From Mikania micrantha (lineage: Eukaryota; Streptophyta; Magnoliopsida; Asterales; Asteraceae): a stretch of DNA of 64,000 nucleotides. Under the pieces are notes generated by a model. That model was not told where the DNA came from, made no database searches, and was given only the letters and a program-made list of their open reading frames with translations. Every line of letters begins with the position of its first letter. The first letter of the stretch is position 1. Below, piece by piece: positions 45,408-56,812 of the stretch. Both the position numbers and the translations under genes were made by a program. The stretch lies in the NCBI GenBank assembly GCA_009363875.1, contig CM018680.1, positions 69,579,139-69,643,138 on the forward strand. Direction: 5' to 3'.

Positions 45408-45683
45408 GAGTAAACTTCTCTTTTGTTTCCTGTGGTTTGACAAAAGTAACCATTTTCATCCAAATTTTGAAATTTTGCAATTTTCCTTCATTAGTTTCAA
45501 AAAATTAACCATTTTAGTCCTTGTAGTTTGACAAAAGTAACCATTTTCATCTAAAGTTTAAATGAACTTTGGATGAAAATGGTTAATTTTCTGAAATTAA
45601 TGGAGGAAAATTGCAAAATTTCAAAATTTGAATGAAAATGGTTACTTCTGTCAAACCACAGGGAGCAAAAGAGAACTTTACTA
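45408..45683. mobile_element. 276-bp MITE with 9-bp TSD TTTTTTAAA, copy A only
   Basis: Duplication at 45399-45407 and 45684-45692. Ends GAGTAAACTTCTCTTTTG and CAAAAGAGAACTTTACTA are inverted, and the arms pair almost throughout (CTGTGGTTTGACA / TGTCAAACCACAG). The 9-bp TSD suggests the Mutator superfamily. Copy B has the empty site near 51773. Confidence 0.88.
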
Positions 45684-45774
45684 TTTTTTAAAAGTCATTC
45701 ATTTTCATATTTTTATTACTAAAGATTCCCCTCTAATTTTTGTACGCTTATAAATTTTTTTATAATATTTTATT

Positions 45775-45895
45775 GTTGCATGGATGGATGATTGATCGAG
45801 TTACTATATCTCATCATAAGTATGATGCTTTGTTGATGATGGGAATTGAATTAGGATAACAATCGTTTGGTCTACTTTTGATCAATAAGAGAGAG
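45775..45895 (-). pseudogene. remnant of the kinase-jacalin 5'UTR/promoter, copy A
   Basis: Same sequence and orientation as 17729-17850: GTTGCATGGATGGATGATT, GATGATGGGAATTGAATTAG, AACAATCGTTTGGTCTAC. No kinase or lectin coding sequence follows. To the left it abuts TTTTATTGTTG, where copy B instead continues for 2.8 kb. Confidence 0.75.
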
Positions 45896-45905
45896 TGTGT
45901 ATTCC

Positions 45906-47420
45906 TAGAATAAAAAATAAATAAAATTCGGCCACTCTGCTCGCCCTTTAAAAAACTTAGTAATTTATATATAAAAAATTAATGATACGAATATAATTAT
46001 TTATATTCGTTAACAAAACCAAACTTTTGTAGCATAATAATATGTGCAACTCGTAGTGATGTGTCATCTATAATCATAACATACTTAAAGGGTTTTAATA
46101 TTCATATATCATTCTCATCATATGTACACCATACTAATTAGGTCAATTCAATTACATCACACACTCATGTACATAACTGTTACTCAATACATATTTTTAA
46201 ATATATTTTAAATCAATAATTGTTTTGGACTTTACGGTTTAAGTGTTTTAACTTTTCAACTAAAAATAAAATATTGTATTAATGTTTCCCCTGTGGTTTA
46301 AATAATTAACAATTTTGGCTTCCAATCATAACTATTATAGCAACTGAAACACTTTAAGCATATGGGCTAAAATAGGTTAAAATAGTTATAGATAGGGGCC
46401 ACCACCTTTAATTATTGATATCACATGGGCTATATTGATACAAGATTTTATTTTACTTTGAAATAATTAAAAAACTTAAACCATAGAGGCAAACTATAAT
46501 TTAGACTATAGTTTAAAAATAAAAAATACAAGAAAATAGTGTTATTTATACACCGATGCACTAATAACGCAACCCATTAAAAGCAAGGGTAAAATCATTT
46601 CATAAATGTGAATAAAAGAAAAAAAAAAGTCACATAGGCCCACGTGAAAAATGATTCCACCGACATAAAGTCATATTTCTGTCATTCCAAGAATGTGTTA
46701 TCATCAAGTAACTCTGAGCATTTGTTTAAAATATCTGAAATCAGAAAAAAAAAATTAAAACCCGAATCTTATACCAAATTCAAAAACTCAATTCGAATCT
46801 TGATTTAGGTTGTTTGTGTTGGATTAATCCGAATCCAAAAATGTTATCTGGAAATTCGGGTTGGTTTCGGATATTTGGTTTTATGTATATTGGGTGTTTT
46901 GGCATTCCGATAATCCAATTTATGAGACAATTGACCCTTATTAAATTTCAAGTTATTTGAGTTGTTCAGGTTGTTAAAGATATTTTTTTTGTGACTTATG
47001 AAATTTACTTAGACTATTTTATTACGATACATTTGTAACCATTATATAATTTTAACTTTAAAATATTTTGTTATGAATCTAAATTAGTAAAATGTTACTT
47101 TTATGGACCATTATATAGGAAAAATAAATAGACACAACAAGAAAAAAAGTAGTAAATTTTTATACAACTTTATTCAGATATATCCAAATTCGAACCAAAT
47201 TTTAATTCGGATATATTCGGGTCGGATCGGGTTCAGATAGTGGCAAAATGTAGTCAAATCTGAATAAGCTGATTAGAATAAACTGATAACTCGTAATCCG
47301 ACCTGATGAACACCCTTAAATGTGAGCGAGTCATGTACTTTATTCGATTAACTATTTTAAAAAACAATTAATATTATGTATTTTAAACAACTACTTCTCA
47401 TGTGAAATATCGATCCAAAC
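45906..47420. other. noncoding sequence shared with copy B, promoter-upstream side
   Basis: Matches 54836-55577 and 56813-57513. A stretch ending CCTGATGAACACCCTTA (47302-47318) with TTCGGATATAT words resembles one end of a hAT-type MITE. No ORF. Confidence 0.55.
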
Positions 47421-47801
47421 CAAAGTTTTTGGAACTAGACGTCTAGATTAGACGTCTTACTCGTTGGACGGGTCATATCGGTTGAACCGGATTCAAAAAC
47501 CGGATGACATAATAAATATATAAAAGATTCCAAGAAATTTTAAAATTATAAACGCATTGAAAGAAACATAATTAATGTTCAAACAAGCATAATCAGGTTA
47601 AAAAAATACAAGGTTTGATTTTAATATTTATTTCTTTGGATTTTAGTTTTAAAAAAAATTGAAATCCGGTCCGACTAGTGAATTGATTCCTAGTCTAACC
47701 AGTGGACCGGCTCAACCGGCCGGTTCCCTTGAGGGTGGTTCACATGTGTTTTTTGAGCGGTCGACCCCGGTTCCCCGTACAGTCTGGTTCTAAAAACACT
47801 G
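47421..47801. mobile_element. hAT-type MITE with 8-bp TSD ATCCAAAC, copy A
   Basis: TSD at 47413-47420 and 47802-47809; ends CAAAGTTTTTGGAACTAGAC and CTGGTTCTAAAAACACTG. Present at the same place in copy B (57514-57890), so it predates the duplication. Confidence 0.85.
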
Positions 47802-47809
47802 ATCCAAAC

Positions 47810-48661
47810 ACAATTAAAACCGGTTAGGAGGCCATAAGCATTTTTTGTTAAAACTTTGTTTTTGCTAAATTTTCTATTAAAATGTTGAATATAAAAATTA
47901 TTATGTTTTTTATTAGCGAGAACAAATTATTTGAGTACAAATAATGTTGAAGTAAAATAACAAAAAAGAATTATATAAAGACCTCTGCATCAATTCCTAT
48001 AGAACATTTAGTTTGATGGCTTCTCGCCTTCTCATGATCATAAATTTGATTATGATTAAGTCAATCAAACCCCGCTCATGAATCTGCGACATGATGTTAG
48101 CTAGGGATGTTTATCATGTCGGATAACGGTTTATCCGAATCGAGTTATTCATATTTGAAAATTTATAGACCCTATTAGAACAAAATCTATTTGAATAACC
48201 CAAACAAACTTAATTTTTACATCCGAATAATTAGGGTTTTTTCAGATTATTCGAGTTGAATGTAGATATCCTATCGGAATAAGAAAAATGGATATTTGAC
48301 CCGACTCTATCCAAGTTATGTAAAAATGAGAGACATCTAAGGAGGCTTCTAAGACCACTCCCATCCACAAACAACCAACCAAAACTATTCCATAAAATAT
48401 TAATTTCTCTCTCTTTCATATATACAACCAACCAAACTTAATTTTTTCACTCTCATTCACAACCAACCCAACCAATAAAAAAAAAATATTTTTAACCAAT
48501 GAAAAAATTACATGTGGAATATACATATTTTTTAATAATATTATAATTGGGCAACCAAGGTTGGTGTGCCAACTTGATTGGGCAATTTTCATCCATTTTG
48601 ATTTTTTTTTTTTTGGTCTGCCGAACAACCAAACAAAGTATTCGTGGATGGGGATAGTCTA
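47810..48661. other. noncoding sequence shared with copy B
   Basis: Matches 57899-58431; contains TAGGGATGTTTATCATGTCGG (48112), a probable MITE end. 48340-48650 is copy-A-specific and AT-rich with repeated ACAACCAACCAAA words. No gene. Confidence 0.5.
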
Positions 48662-49564
48662 AGGAGACCCTCTTAGGACCATGGTTGTTGAAGATCTCTC
48701 CTTCAATCCTGTGATCTCTGAGAGGATAACTTGTGAATTGAATTGATAGAAATTCACCATCTATCAATTCAGTAGAAGATAACTTTCTATCAATTCAGTA
48801 GAAGATAATTTGTGAAAGTGTTGTGCAAAGTGCATAACCCGATCCAACAAGTGATATCAGAGCTACGACTCTCTAACTTAAGTAACTAACTATTCTTAAG
48901 TTACCAGTTGTTCATCTTCTACTACTCACAGCTCTAAGTTTTTTGACTTCTTCTTCAAAATGGCTAACCTAAGTAAGCATTATACTGAAAATGACACTCT
49001 CGACAAACCTCTCATGTTCACCCTAAATGATTATGACACATGAAAGGTTCGGATGGAATGATTCATCATAATCAAGACTTCAAACTATGGAAGTTAGTTC
49101 TTGAAGGACCCTTAATCCCAACCGTTGTTGCCGCTGGAGCTGGTGGAGCAGCTGTACCAAAAGATCAATCTCTATACTTATATGAAGACTAAAAGAAGAT
49201 GGAAGTTGATTCTAAAGCACTATTGGTGATCTAGATGTCTAATCCTAACTCCATCATACATGCATTTAAGAAATGCAAATCTATTAAAGAGCTATGGAAC
49301 TCCTTACAACAGATGTATGAAGGATCAGATTATTGAAAGAAAACGAGAAAAACATGCTCAAGCAGAAATAATTTCTTTCAAGAAAACAATGAAAAGATGG
49401 CTTCTCAGTATCCAAAGTATGTACAACTTGTTGATGAACTAACTACTGTAGGTGTAAAACATGAAAACCAGGATGTAATAATAAAATTCATGAGATCTAT
49501 TCCACATTCATGGAACATTTACTCCGTCACTATCAGAAGAACAGAAAACTTTAGAACACTGAAA
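48662..49564 (+). pseudogene. copia mosaic: env-like scrap, LTR end, primer site and decayed gag (copy A)
   Basis: 48678-48725 matches a piece of the env-like ORF (compare 62729-62780). 48726-48849 is an LTR 3' end closing GATCCAACA, then a primer site GTGATATCAGAGC. Gag begins MANLSKHYTENDTLDKPLMF at 48960 and is readable with stops and frameshifts (ELWNSLQQMYEGSDY, MASQYPKYVQLVDELTTV). It breaks off at 49564, the junction with copy B. Confidence 0.75.
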
Positions 49565-49889
49565 AATCTAATAATGTCACATGCCGGCTCCTGGTCATTA
49601 AAAATATTTTTTTATTTTAAAAATGCTTTTATTGCTATTAATCATCAACCGCATTTCTATTTGGAATCGTGTTAGGTCTAATTCCTATTACTTTGGCATA
49701 ATCAAATTTATATTTATACTATATAATAAATAAAAGTTTTGGTATGCCACGTGTCAAAATTCTAGGCCACTTAAAAATTAATTTTCCGCCTCTCTTATAA
49801 TAAAATATTTCTATGTCATATTTTAATTAAATTTTGATTTTTTTCATCTTCTCACTTCTATTAAATATTAATATATATATATATATATA

Positions 49890-50449
49890 TCTATACTATA
49901 TAATAAATAAAGGTTTTGCTATGCCATGTGTCAAAATTCTAGGCCCTTAAAAATTATTTTTCCGCCTCTCTCTCGTAATAAATATTTATATGGCATATTT
50001 TAATTAAAAATTGATTTTTTTTATCTTCTCTCTCTTATTAAATATTAATGATTTTATTTAACTTACTAAAATAATATTTATAAATTATGAATCAATTTTT
50101 TAAGTTTTTTATATATGTTCTTGAAGAATATGTATTATGTTATTTTAAACAAATAATTTTAAATTTTAAATATTTAACATGTGTAAATGTGTAATACATC
50201 TATGCTTAATGTTATATATATATATATATATGTATGTATATTAAGAACAATTTTTTATAGTTTTTTTTTTTTTTTAAAGTTTTTCTATATAAAAAAGGTA
50301 TAATTAATATTATTAGTTCTAATATAATCATGTAAATTTAAAAAGATGTAATAAAAATATTTTAATTATGTAAATTTATGAAGACATAATTATAAAATTA
50401 TATTATTTTTTATTCGCAAAACCGTGTGATACACGAGACTATAAACTAG
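49890..50449 (+). mobile_element. Helitron (non-autonomous), complete ends
   Basis: 560 bp from TCTATACTATATAATAAAT to hairpin CGTGTGATACACG (50423-50435) and terminal AAACTAG, inserted between A (49889) and T (50450) as Helitrons do. No ORF. Preceded by another Helitron 5' fragment (49715-49888). Confidence 0.82.
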
Positions 50450-51095
50450 TTTATGATAATATATGAAATGAATACCTTACACATTAATTTATTTATTTAT
50501 TTCAAGGGTGGTATAGTAGAAGAATCGCTATCAAAATTTGGTTGTTTTCGAAAGATTTCGTTTCATGCATAGCTAGTTTTATGTTTACATTGTCCAATGT
50601 TAAAAGTAGATATAAATTTAAATTATAAATTCTTGATAAAGACGAACAAGTTACAAACAAAACATTAAATGTTATACATGAAAATGTTTAGATATTTTTA
50701 ATATAAATTTTCTTTTCATAAATTGTTAAACACTTTATTCATTTGCTTATATTGATTCTCTAATGTTTATATTGCAATTTTATTTTTTATATAACCTCGT
50801 GTGATACACGCTTAAATAGACTAGGAAAGAGTATAATTTAAAAAAAAAAGAAGTGGGATGTAAGAACAACCAACATGTTTATAATTTAATTATTGTTCTA
50901 ACGTTAGATATTAATTAGATATGTGTATGTAAAATGTTAGGAGCCCATACCAATAAATATTGTCCCACTGCAAACATAGTACATTTATTTAAAAAATAAA
51001 TTAAATAACAGGTCAGTTTTCAGAAAAAAAGGTTGTTGACATGTCTCAATGTCAAGTCATACATCGCTCCCCTTAATTTCTCTGTCACATTAATT
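50450..51095. other. noncoding, shared in part with copy A
   Basis: 50450-50780 matches 42075-42400. At 50791-50815 CTCGTGTGATACACG...GACTAG is another Helitron-like 3' end. 50816-50990 is copy-B-specific; 50995 onward matches copy A at 44281. Confidence 0.5.
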
Positions 51096-51307
51096 TTTTT
51101 TTAAACCGTAATTTGGATCACTGACGGGTTATAGACCCAGCCGATTATATCCACATCTTATAGGAGGAAACCTACCATAGGTGAGAGAAAACCCCCTAGC
51201 TAGCATGAAACCCTTATTTTGTCCATGACAGGACTTGAACCCGTGACTTCCCCAATATTGAAGTCATAGGGTACCTCCCCTCAACCGCTTGAGCTAAGGA
51301 TCATTGG
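51096..51307 (-). mobile_element. tRNA-derived SINE with 17-bp TSD, copy B only
   Basis: TSD TCTCTGTCACATTAATT at 51079-51095 and 51308-51324. Copy A has it once (near 44368). On the minus strand the head is CCTTAGCTCAAGCGGTTGAG (box A) and CACGGGTTCAAGTCC (box B), and the element ends in a poly(A) seen as T9 on the plus strand. Confidence 0.92.
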
Positions 51308-51324
51308 TCTCTGTCACATTAATT

Positions 51325-51863
51325 ACGTCTTCTTCCATTCAACCTCAGCTCCCTCGTCGGACTACCATTACCTCCGGCTCCGGTAATCAAAGGTCGCCAT
51401 CATCCTCGTAACTATCAAAAACCCAAACTCGGCGGTGGTGTTATCGTTGCTGCTTCTTCATCAACAGCAGATGAGTTTTCATTTACATTACCAATCTCTC
51501 ACCGACAACGATGGACCTCACCTCAGAGCCACCACATGCAAGTATGCGACGGTAGTTTCTGGCGGTGCCGGTTTGAGTAATTCCTTAATGATATAAATTT
51601 AAGGGATCATAAAGAACAACCGAGTAAACCTATTAAGTCAAATTTAATAGTTTAAAAATTCTATTTTTAATAAGATGACATCAAGTATACTAATTACATT
51701 TTCATATAAAATGATATTTTAGTCATTTGTCTTAATATCAAACATCAGATTTAATAAGAGAGTAAAAAGTATCATATTTTTAAAAACTCATTCATTTTCA
51801 TATTTTTATTACTAAAGATTGCCCTCTAATTTTTATATGCTTATAACTTTTTAATAATATTTT
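51325..51863 (+). repeat. GC-richer segment shared by both copies (copy B)
   Basis: Counterpart of 44281-45770 without the TTA MITE, the SINE and the 9-bp-TSD MITE, so it gives their empty sites. No ORF retained in common. Confidence 0.65.
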
Positions 51864-52600
51864 ATTGTTGTTATAAAAGTATATCATTAAACTCGTCATA
51901 TTTTTCTCGTTAATTTCATTATAGTCATACCAACCTGACAATCAATACATATAATAATTTTACCTTATTTTTCAAAAAATTTCCATCTTTAAAAAAGTGT
52001 TTCTCTTATCTTAAATATACATTACAATCTTATTTTTATTATAAAAATTTGATTACTAAATAAATTTACATCAATATAAGCTAGAAATTTAGATGAAAAT
52101 AACGTATAGTAACGTCAATATAATGAGTTGTAACATAAATAGAACACGTAACATTACTTAACGTAAAGAACTACAATTACGTTAATACAATTTAGATTAA
52201 TGTAATGAGTTGTAACATAAATAAAAAATATAACATTAAGTAAACAGTTGTGATTACGTTAATGTAAAATTATGTATTTAACTATGTAATTAAAAAAATA
52301 TATTTCTCTAAAAAACTTATTTGGTTTTTTGAAAGCAAACAATTTTTTAATAGGGATTTTTTTTTCAAAACGGAAGAAAAAAACTATTTAAAAAATGATG
52401 AAATCTTATTATAAAAATAATAAGTTACAGCTTGTAACATCTGTATAATTACGAACACTTTGAAAAGAATTTGACAAGGCTATACTTGAAATAAATTAAG
52501 AAAAAATGTGACAAGTTTAATGGTGTAATTTTTATAAAAAAAAAATAATGTATATAAAAGTTATGAATGTTTAAAAAATAGGGGGTAAACTTTTTTTAAT
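51864..52600. mobile_element. diverged relative of the element at 38620-39917
   Basis: Shares AGTTATGAATGTTTAAAAA followed by AGGGGGTAAACTTT, and the AATGGTGTAATTTTT zone, with 39690-39760, in the same order. Ends not defined. Confidence 0.5.
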
Positions 52601-53744
52601 GATATAAAGTTACCCAGCAAATGTTAAAAATATAATTTAACAAATCTCAGCCACTTATTTTTTCCAGAATTAACATCGAACACTCGTTTCAAGTTCATTA
52701 TATTAAGCAAGCAATCATATTGTATTATTAGTTTACTTAATTAAGGTGCGTGAACAATCAATACTTACCTTTAGTGTGTTTTCATGAATGGTTATAAAAG
52801 ACCCAGTGATGTAATTGTAATTAATATGTTATTTAGAATGAAAATAAAAGAATAAAAGGAATTCATTTTAATTTAGTTTGCTAATATCATGCTACACTAA
52901 AATCAGAGATGAACTGTTTCGATTTTCATGGAATAAGTCAATTGTCTGTTTTGTTTGTGCTAATATGTGCTACATGTAAATCCAAGCATATATTAGCACA
53001 TATACATAGTTATAAACCTGTTAACAATCTTGTTTGTCTATTTTTCTATGTGTTAATATGTGCTTTTAGTATGTGTTAGTATATATCAATACATATACAT
53101 AATCATACACATGTTAACAATTTTCTTTGTCTGTGTTGGTATGTGCTAATATGTGCTATTAGTAAATGTTAGCATATATCAACACATAATAATCATACAC
53201 ATGTTAAAAATCTTGTTTGTTTGCGTTACTATGTGCTATTGATATGTGATAATATTGGCTATTTATTTTAATTGATTCATAAACCAATTTTGTAATTAAA
53301 CTGAATAAAGTGATAAAGATATGATAATGATCTAAAACTATTAACGAAATGTAGCAAAAAATAAGGATTATTAAATCTACAACATATTTAATTTGACTAA
53401 TTTACCATAATAATATGATTAAATGAAAATACATATGTCAGCAAATCATTAGTTCTTACACTTCTTACAAAAATATTATCTTAAAAACATAAAAATAAAA
53501 TCCTATACAAAAAACAAAATTCGGTATAAAAAACAAAATCTATTACAGAAAAACAAAAAATCAAGTACAAAAAATAAAATTCAGTTCAAAAATTAAAAAT
53601 CCAATATAATAAATAAAATTGCAGAATAAATTAAAAATTAAAAAAAACGGTACAAAAAAGAAAAATATAATAAAAAAAAAATCTAAAACAAAATTTTTAT
53701 TTGTAAGCTCGTGTAATACACGAGTCTATAACCTATTATAATAT
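52601..53744. other. AT-rich noncoding with a ~97-bp imperfect tandem repeat and a Helitron-like end
   Basis: 52925-53260 holds about three units with GTGCTAATATGTGCTA, ...ATACACATGTTAACAAT, TTTGTCTG. 53460-53690 is A-rich with AAACAAAATC-type repeats. 53703-53732 has CTCGTGTAATACACGAG, a perfect hairpin followed by TCTATAACCTA, a Helitron 3' end. Confidence 0.55.
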
Positions 53745-53892
53745 AATATGTATATCCTTTAAGTTAATTTGAATCGGTTTAAAGTTTAAACAATTATATA
53801 ATAATGTAGTTATTAGATGATTTTGTTTCAGAAACACAAAGACTTAAGTTCATAGAAATGAAGAACACACTACTACAAGCCATAGAGTACAT
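53745..53892 (-). pseudogene. remnant of the kinase-jacalin 5'UTR intron, copy B (left part)
   Basis: Matches 17524-17683: GTATATCCTTTAAGTTAATT, AGAAACACAAAGACTTAAG, ACTACAAGCCATAGAGTACA. Interrupted at GAGTACAT by the hAT element. Confidence 0.75.
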
Positions 53893-54610
53893 TAGTGGCG
53901 GAGCTTCAGATAATTAACGAGGGGGCGAAAACTTACGTGAACTCAAAAGTTTTTTCCCATTCGATCGGTATGTCTCGGTTAGTCGGGTTAAATGTACGGG
54001 TTAGTGATTCGGGTCAAGTCGGGTCAAACAATAAGGAACATTCATTTGAAGATAATACATTATTTTAGATTAAACATGACTAATTTGATTAATCTCAATT
54101 TCACAGTTACATTGAAAGAAAATCATGAATATTAACATTAAAATATGTTGCTTTTGAAATAATTTAAGAAACCAACTAGAATTGTGTCAAGATTAGCCGG
54201 TGAAATGGCCGGAATCTGTGGCGGTAGAATGGGGGCGGGCGGTGTGGACCTCTGATCGGGAACAAGAAAAAGAAAGAAAATAGGATAGGAAGTGGGGGAA
54301 ATAAAGGAGGGATTTAAATATTTAGGGGAATATAGAAGAACAAAATAAATTGAGGTTCTTAATAAGTAAATAATTTATAAAGTTAGTTTTTATTTACTAA
54401 TTATAAAAAAAATTGTTTTTTATTTAAAAGAGTTGGTAATATAATTTTTTTTCAATCAGGGGGCGAAGTTAATATTTTTTTTCTTCAATCAGGAGGGGCG
54501 AAATCAATTATTTTTAAAAAAATTAACATTTTATCCCGAAAATTAACCATACTGACGAAAAAAGAGGGGGTCGGTCGCCTCCCTGGTCCCTTCAATGCTA
54601 CGCCCCTGTG
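53893..54610. mobile_element. hAT-type element with 8-bp TSD GAGTACAT
   Basis: 718 bp. TSD at 53885-53892 and 54611-54618, and the intact kinase gene has the unsplit GAGTACATGCATG at 17684. Ends TAGTGGCGGAGCTTCAG and TTGAAGGGACCAGGG...CGTAGC (inverse of the right side) are imperfect inverted repeats. No transposase ORF. Confidence 0.85.
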
Positions 54611-54790
54611 GAGTACATGCATGCGCAGAAGTTCAAAACACAGTTGTAAATTCAAACCTTGGTTGCATGGATGGATGATTGAGTTACTGGATCTCATCAT
54701 AGGTATGATGCTTTGTTGATGATGGGAATTGAATTAGGATAACTATCGTTTGGTCTACTTTTGATCAATAAGTGACATACACAGATGATT
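54611..54790 (-). pseudogene. remnant of the kinase-jacalin 5'UTR/promoter, copy B (right part)
   Basis: Matches 17684-17850: GGTTGCATGGATGGATGATT, GATGGGAATTGAATTAGGAT, CGTTTGGTCTACTTTTGATC. The upstream ORF of the gene (MRSSN) lacks its stop here. No coding exon nearby. Confidence 0.78.
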
Positions 54791-54835
54791 GGGTTGGGTG
54801 GGGTGGGGTGGGGTGGGGGGGACATACACAGATGA
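54774..54835. repeat. G-rich GGGTGGGG tract between 15-bp direct repeats
   Basis: GACATACACAGATGA at 54774-54788 and again at 54821-54835; between them about 30 bases of GGGTTGGGTGGGGTGGGG type, able in principle to form a G-quadruplex. Confidence 0.85.
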
Positions 54836-55577
54836 GCTCGCCCTTTAAAAAACGTAGTAATTTATATATAAAAAGTTAATGATACGAATATAATTATTTA
54901 TAAAAGTTAACAAAGCCAAACTTTTGTAGCATAAAAATATGTGTAACTCGTAGTAACGTGTCATCTATAATCATAAAATACTTGAAGGATTTTAATATTC
55001 ATATATCATTCTCATAATATGTACACCATATTTAGGTCAATTCAATTACATCAAACACTCGCGTACATAACTGTTACTCAATACATATTTTTAAATATAT
55101 TTTAAAGTAATAACTGTTTTGGACTTTACGGTTTAAGTGTTTTAACTTTTTAAACCAAAAATAGAATATTTTATTAATGTTTCCAAAGTTGTTTAGATAA
55201 TTTACAATTTTGGCTTTCAATCATAAATATTCTAGCAATTAAAACACTTTAACCACATGAGCTAAAACCGTTTATTTAGTTATGGGTATGGGCCACCACC
55301 TTTATTTATTTAAATCACATTGGCTATATTTATACAAGATTTTATTTTAGTTTGAAATATATTAAAAAACTTAAACCATAGAGGCCAAACTGTAATTTAG
55401 ACTATAGTTTAAAAATAAAAAATACTAGAAAATAACGTTATTTATACACCAATACACTAACAATGCAACCCATTAAAAGCAAGGGTAAAATCATGTCATA
55501 AATGTGAATAAAAGAAAATAAAGTCACATAGGCCCACATGAAAAATGTTTCCACCCACATAAAGTCATATTTCTGTC
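54836..55577. other. noncoding sequence shared with copy A
   Basis: Collinear with 45950-46683; no ORF or RNA seen. Confidence 0.55.
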
Positions 55578-55585
55578 ATTCCAAG

Positions 55586-56222
55586 TAGGGGTGTTTACGA
55601 GCCGAACCGAACCGAGCGAGGGTATGCTCGTGCTCGGCTTGTTTTCAAACTGAGCGGCTCGACTTGGTTTGGATTTGCGGAATCGAGCCAAATATTGTGC
55701 TCGTTGCTCGGCTCGTTTTAAAACCGAGCGGCTTGGCTTGGTTCGGTTTTGCTCGGTTTAAAAAATAAAATTTTATGCAACTAATGACTACCAAGGAATC
55801 CAAACCTATAAAAAGACATTCAAACATAATGCAAAGAGTCTAAAACTATAAAAACACATCCAAACATCCATACTAGTTTAAGTAAAAAGATTAAATGTGC
55901 AAATTATTCAAAACAGAGAGACGGTGATGGTCGAGCTCACTTCGTTTCGATCGGCGGCACCGGTGCATACGTGGTCGGCCGGAAGAAACTAGATGGAAGG
56001 TGGGAGGCGGTGGCTCACGACTGGGAGGAAACGGCTAAAAGAGTAAAAGTGGGATTACATCTAGGTTTACGTGAATCTGGGAAATAAGAATCCAATTCAA
56101 AATTTTGGTTATTATCCTTGGCTCCTTTCAATTGACTATTTGACTCTTTTCGTGAATATTTGGTTTTTCAAAATAGAAATTAGTTTAAATATTAAAAGGA
56201 ATTATATTACTTATACATTAAT

Positions 56223-56263
<41 letters not shown>

Positions 56264-56524
56264 AGTTATACATACGAGCTCGAGCCAATCGAGCGAGCCA
56301 ACCGAGTGAGCCAACCAAGCGACTATCCGAGCGAGCCAACCGAGCGAGCCAACCGAGCGACTATCTGAGCGAGGTTACCTCGGCTCATGCTCGGCTCGTT
56401 TATAAACCGAACCGAGCGTGCTCGGCTTGTTTAAATCCGAGCGAAATTCGAACGAGCTTTTTTCGAGCTTTTTCCGAGCGAGCGACGAGCGGGCAACGAG
56501 CGGCGAGCGGTTTGAACAGCCCTA
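55586..56524. mobile_element. hAT-type MITE with 8-bp TSD ATTCCAAG, copy B only
   Basis: 939 bp. TSD at 55578-55585 and 56525-56532; copy A has the empty site at 46684-46691. Ends TAGGGGTGTTTACGAGC and TTTGAACAGCCCTA. Interior is a degenerate array of GAGCGAGCCAACCGA-type words at both sides, with a TA run at 56229-56259. Confidence 0.9.
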
Positions 56525-56563
56525 ATTCCAAGAGTGTGTCATCATTAAGTAAATGCGAGTAGT

Positions 56564-56795
56564 ACCAACGAGGCAGTGCCTCAACGTTACTTCGGAATTC
56601 TTTCAAATAAGAGTTCTCGGCTTCAAAATTCTCTCGCAGCGAAAAAGGGTTTTGAGGGGGGTCAAGGGTGTTTTTCCAGTAGGGTTTCCTCATATGGTGG
56701 TTGTGGGGCTCATAGGAGATCCAGGTAACTAGACCTTGGTAACATGTCCTGTAAACAGTGGGCTCACACGATTGAGACCTTCACCGTTAAAAAAA
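56564..56795 (+). mobile_element. SINE-like retroposon with 17-bp TSD, copy B only
   Basis: TSD AAGTAAATGCGAGTAGT (56547-56563) and AAGTAAATGTGAGTAGT (56796-56812), one mismatch, directly after an A9 tail. 232 bp, no ORF of its own. The head (ACCAACGAGGCAGTGCCTC) lacks a clear box A; possibly 5'-truncated. The tail ends ACCGTTAAAAA, like the SINE at 17237. Confidence 0.75.
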
Positions 56796-56812
56796 AAGTA
56801 AATGTGAGTAGT

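Larger units (their letters stand above)
38285..49564 (+). repeat. tandem segmental duplication, copy A
   Basis: Starts AAAATCTAATAATGTCACATG. Collinear with copy B (49565-59446) in this order: Helitron fragment 38285-38606, Helitron 41079-42074, 42075-42400, the GC-richer segment 44281-45770, promoter remnant 45775, unique-like sequence 45906-48660, and the copia LTR/gag mosaic 48662-49564. Copy-specific insertions are listed separately. Noncoding apart from transposon genes. Confidence 0.85.

Noticed and set aside
47302..47318. Complete hAT MITE ending CCTGATGAACACCCTTA
   Set aside because: The matching left end and target duplication could not be found in either duplicate copy.
55645..56693. 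Several ORFs on both strands
   Set aside because: They fall within the hAT-type MITE and the SINE, change between copies and show no domain.
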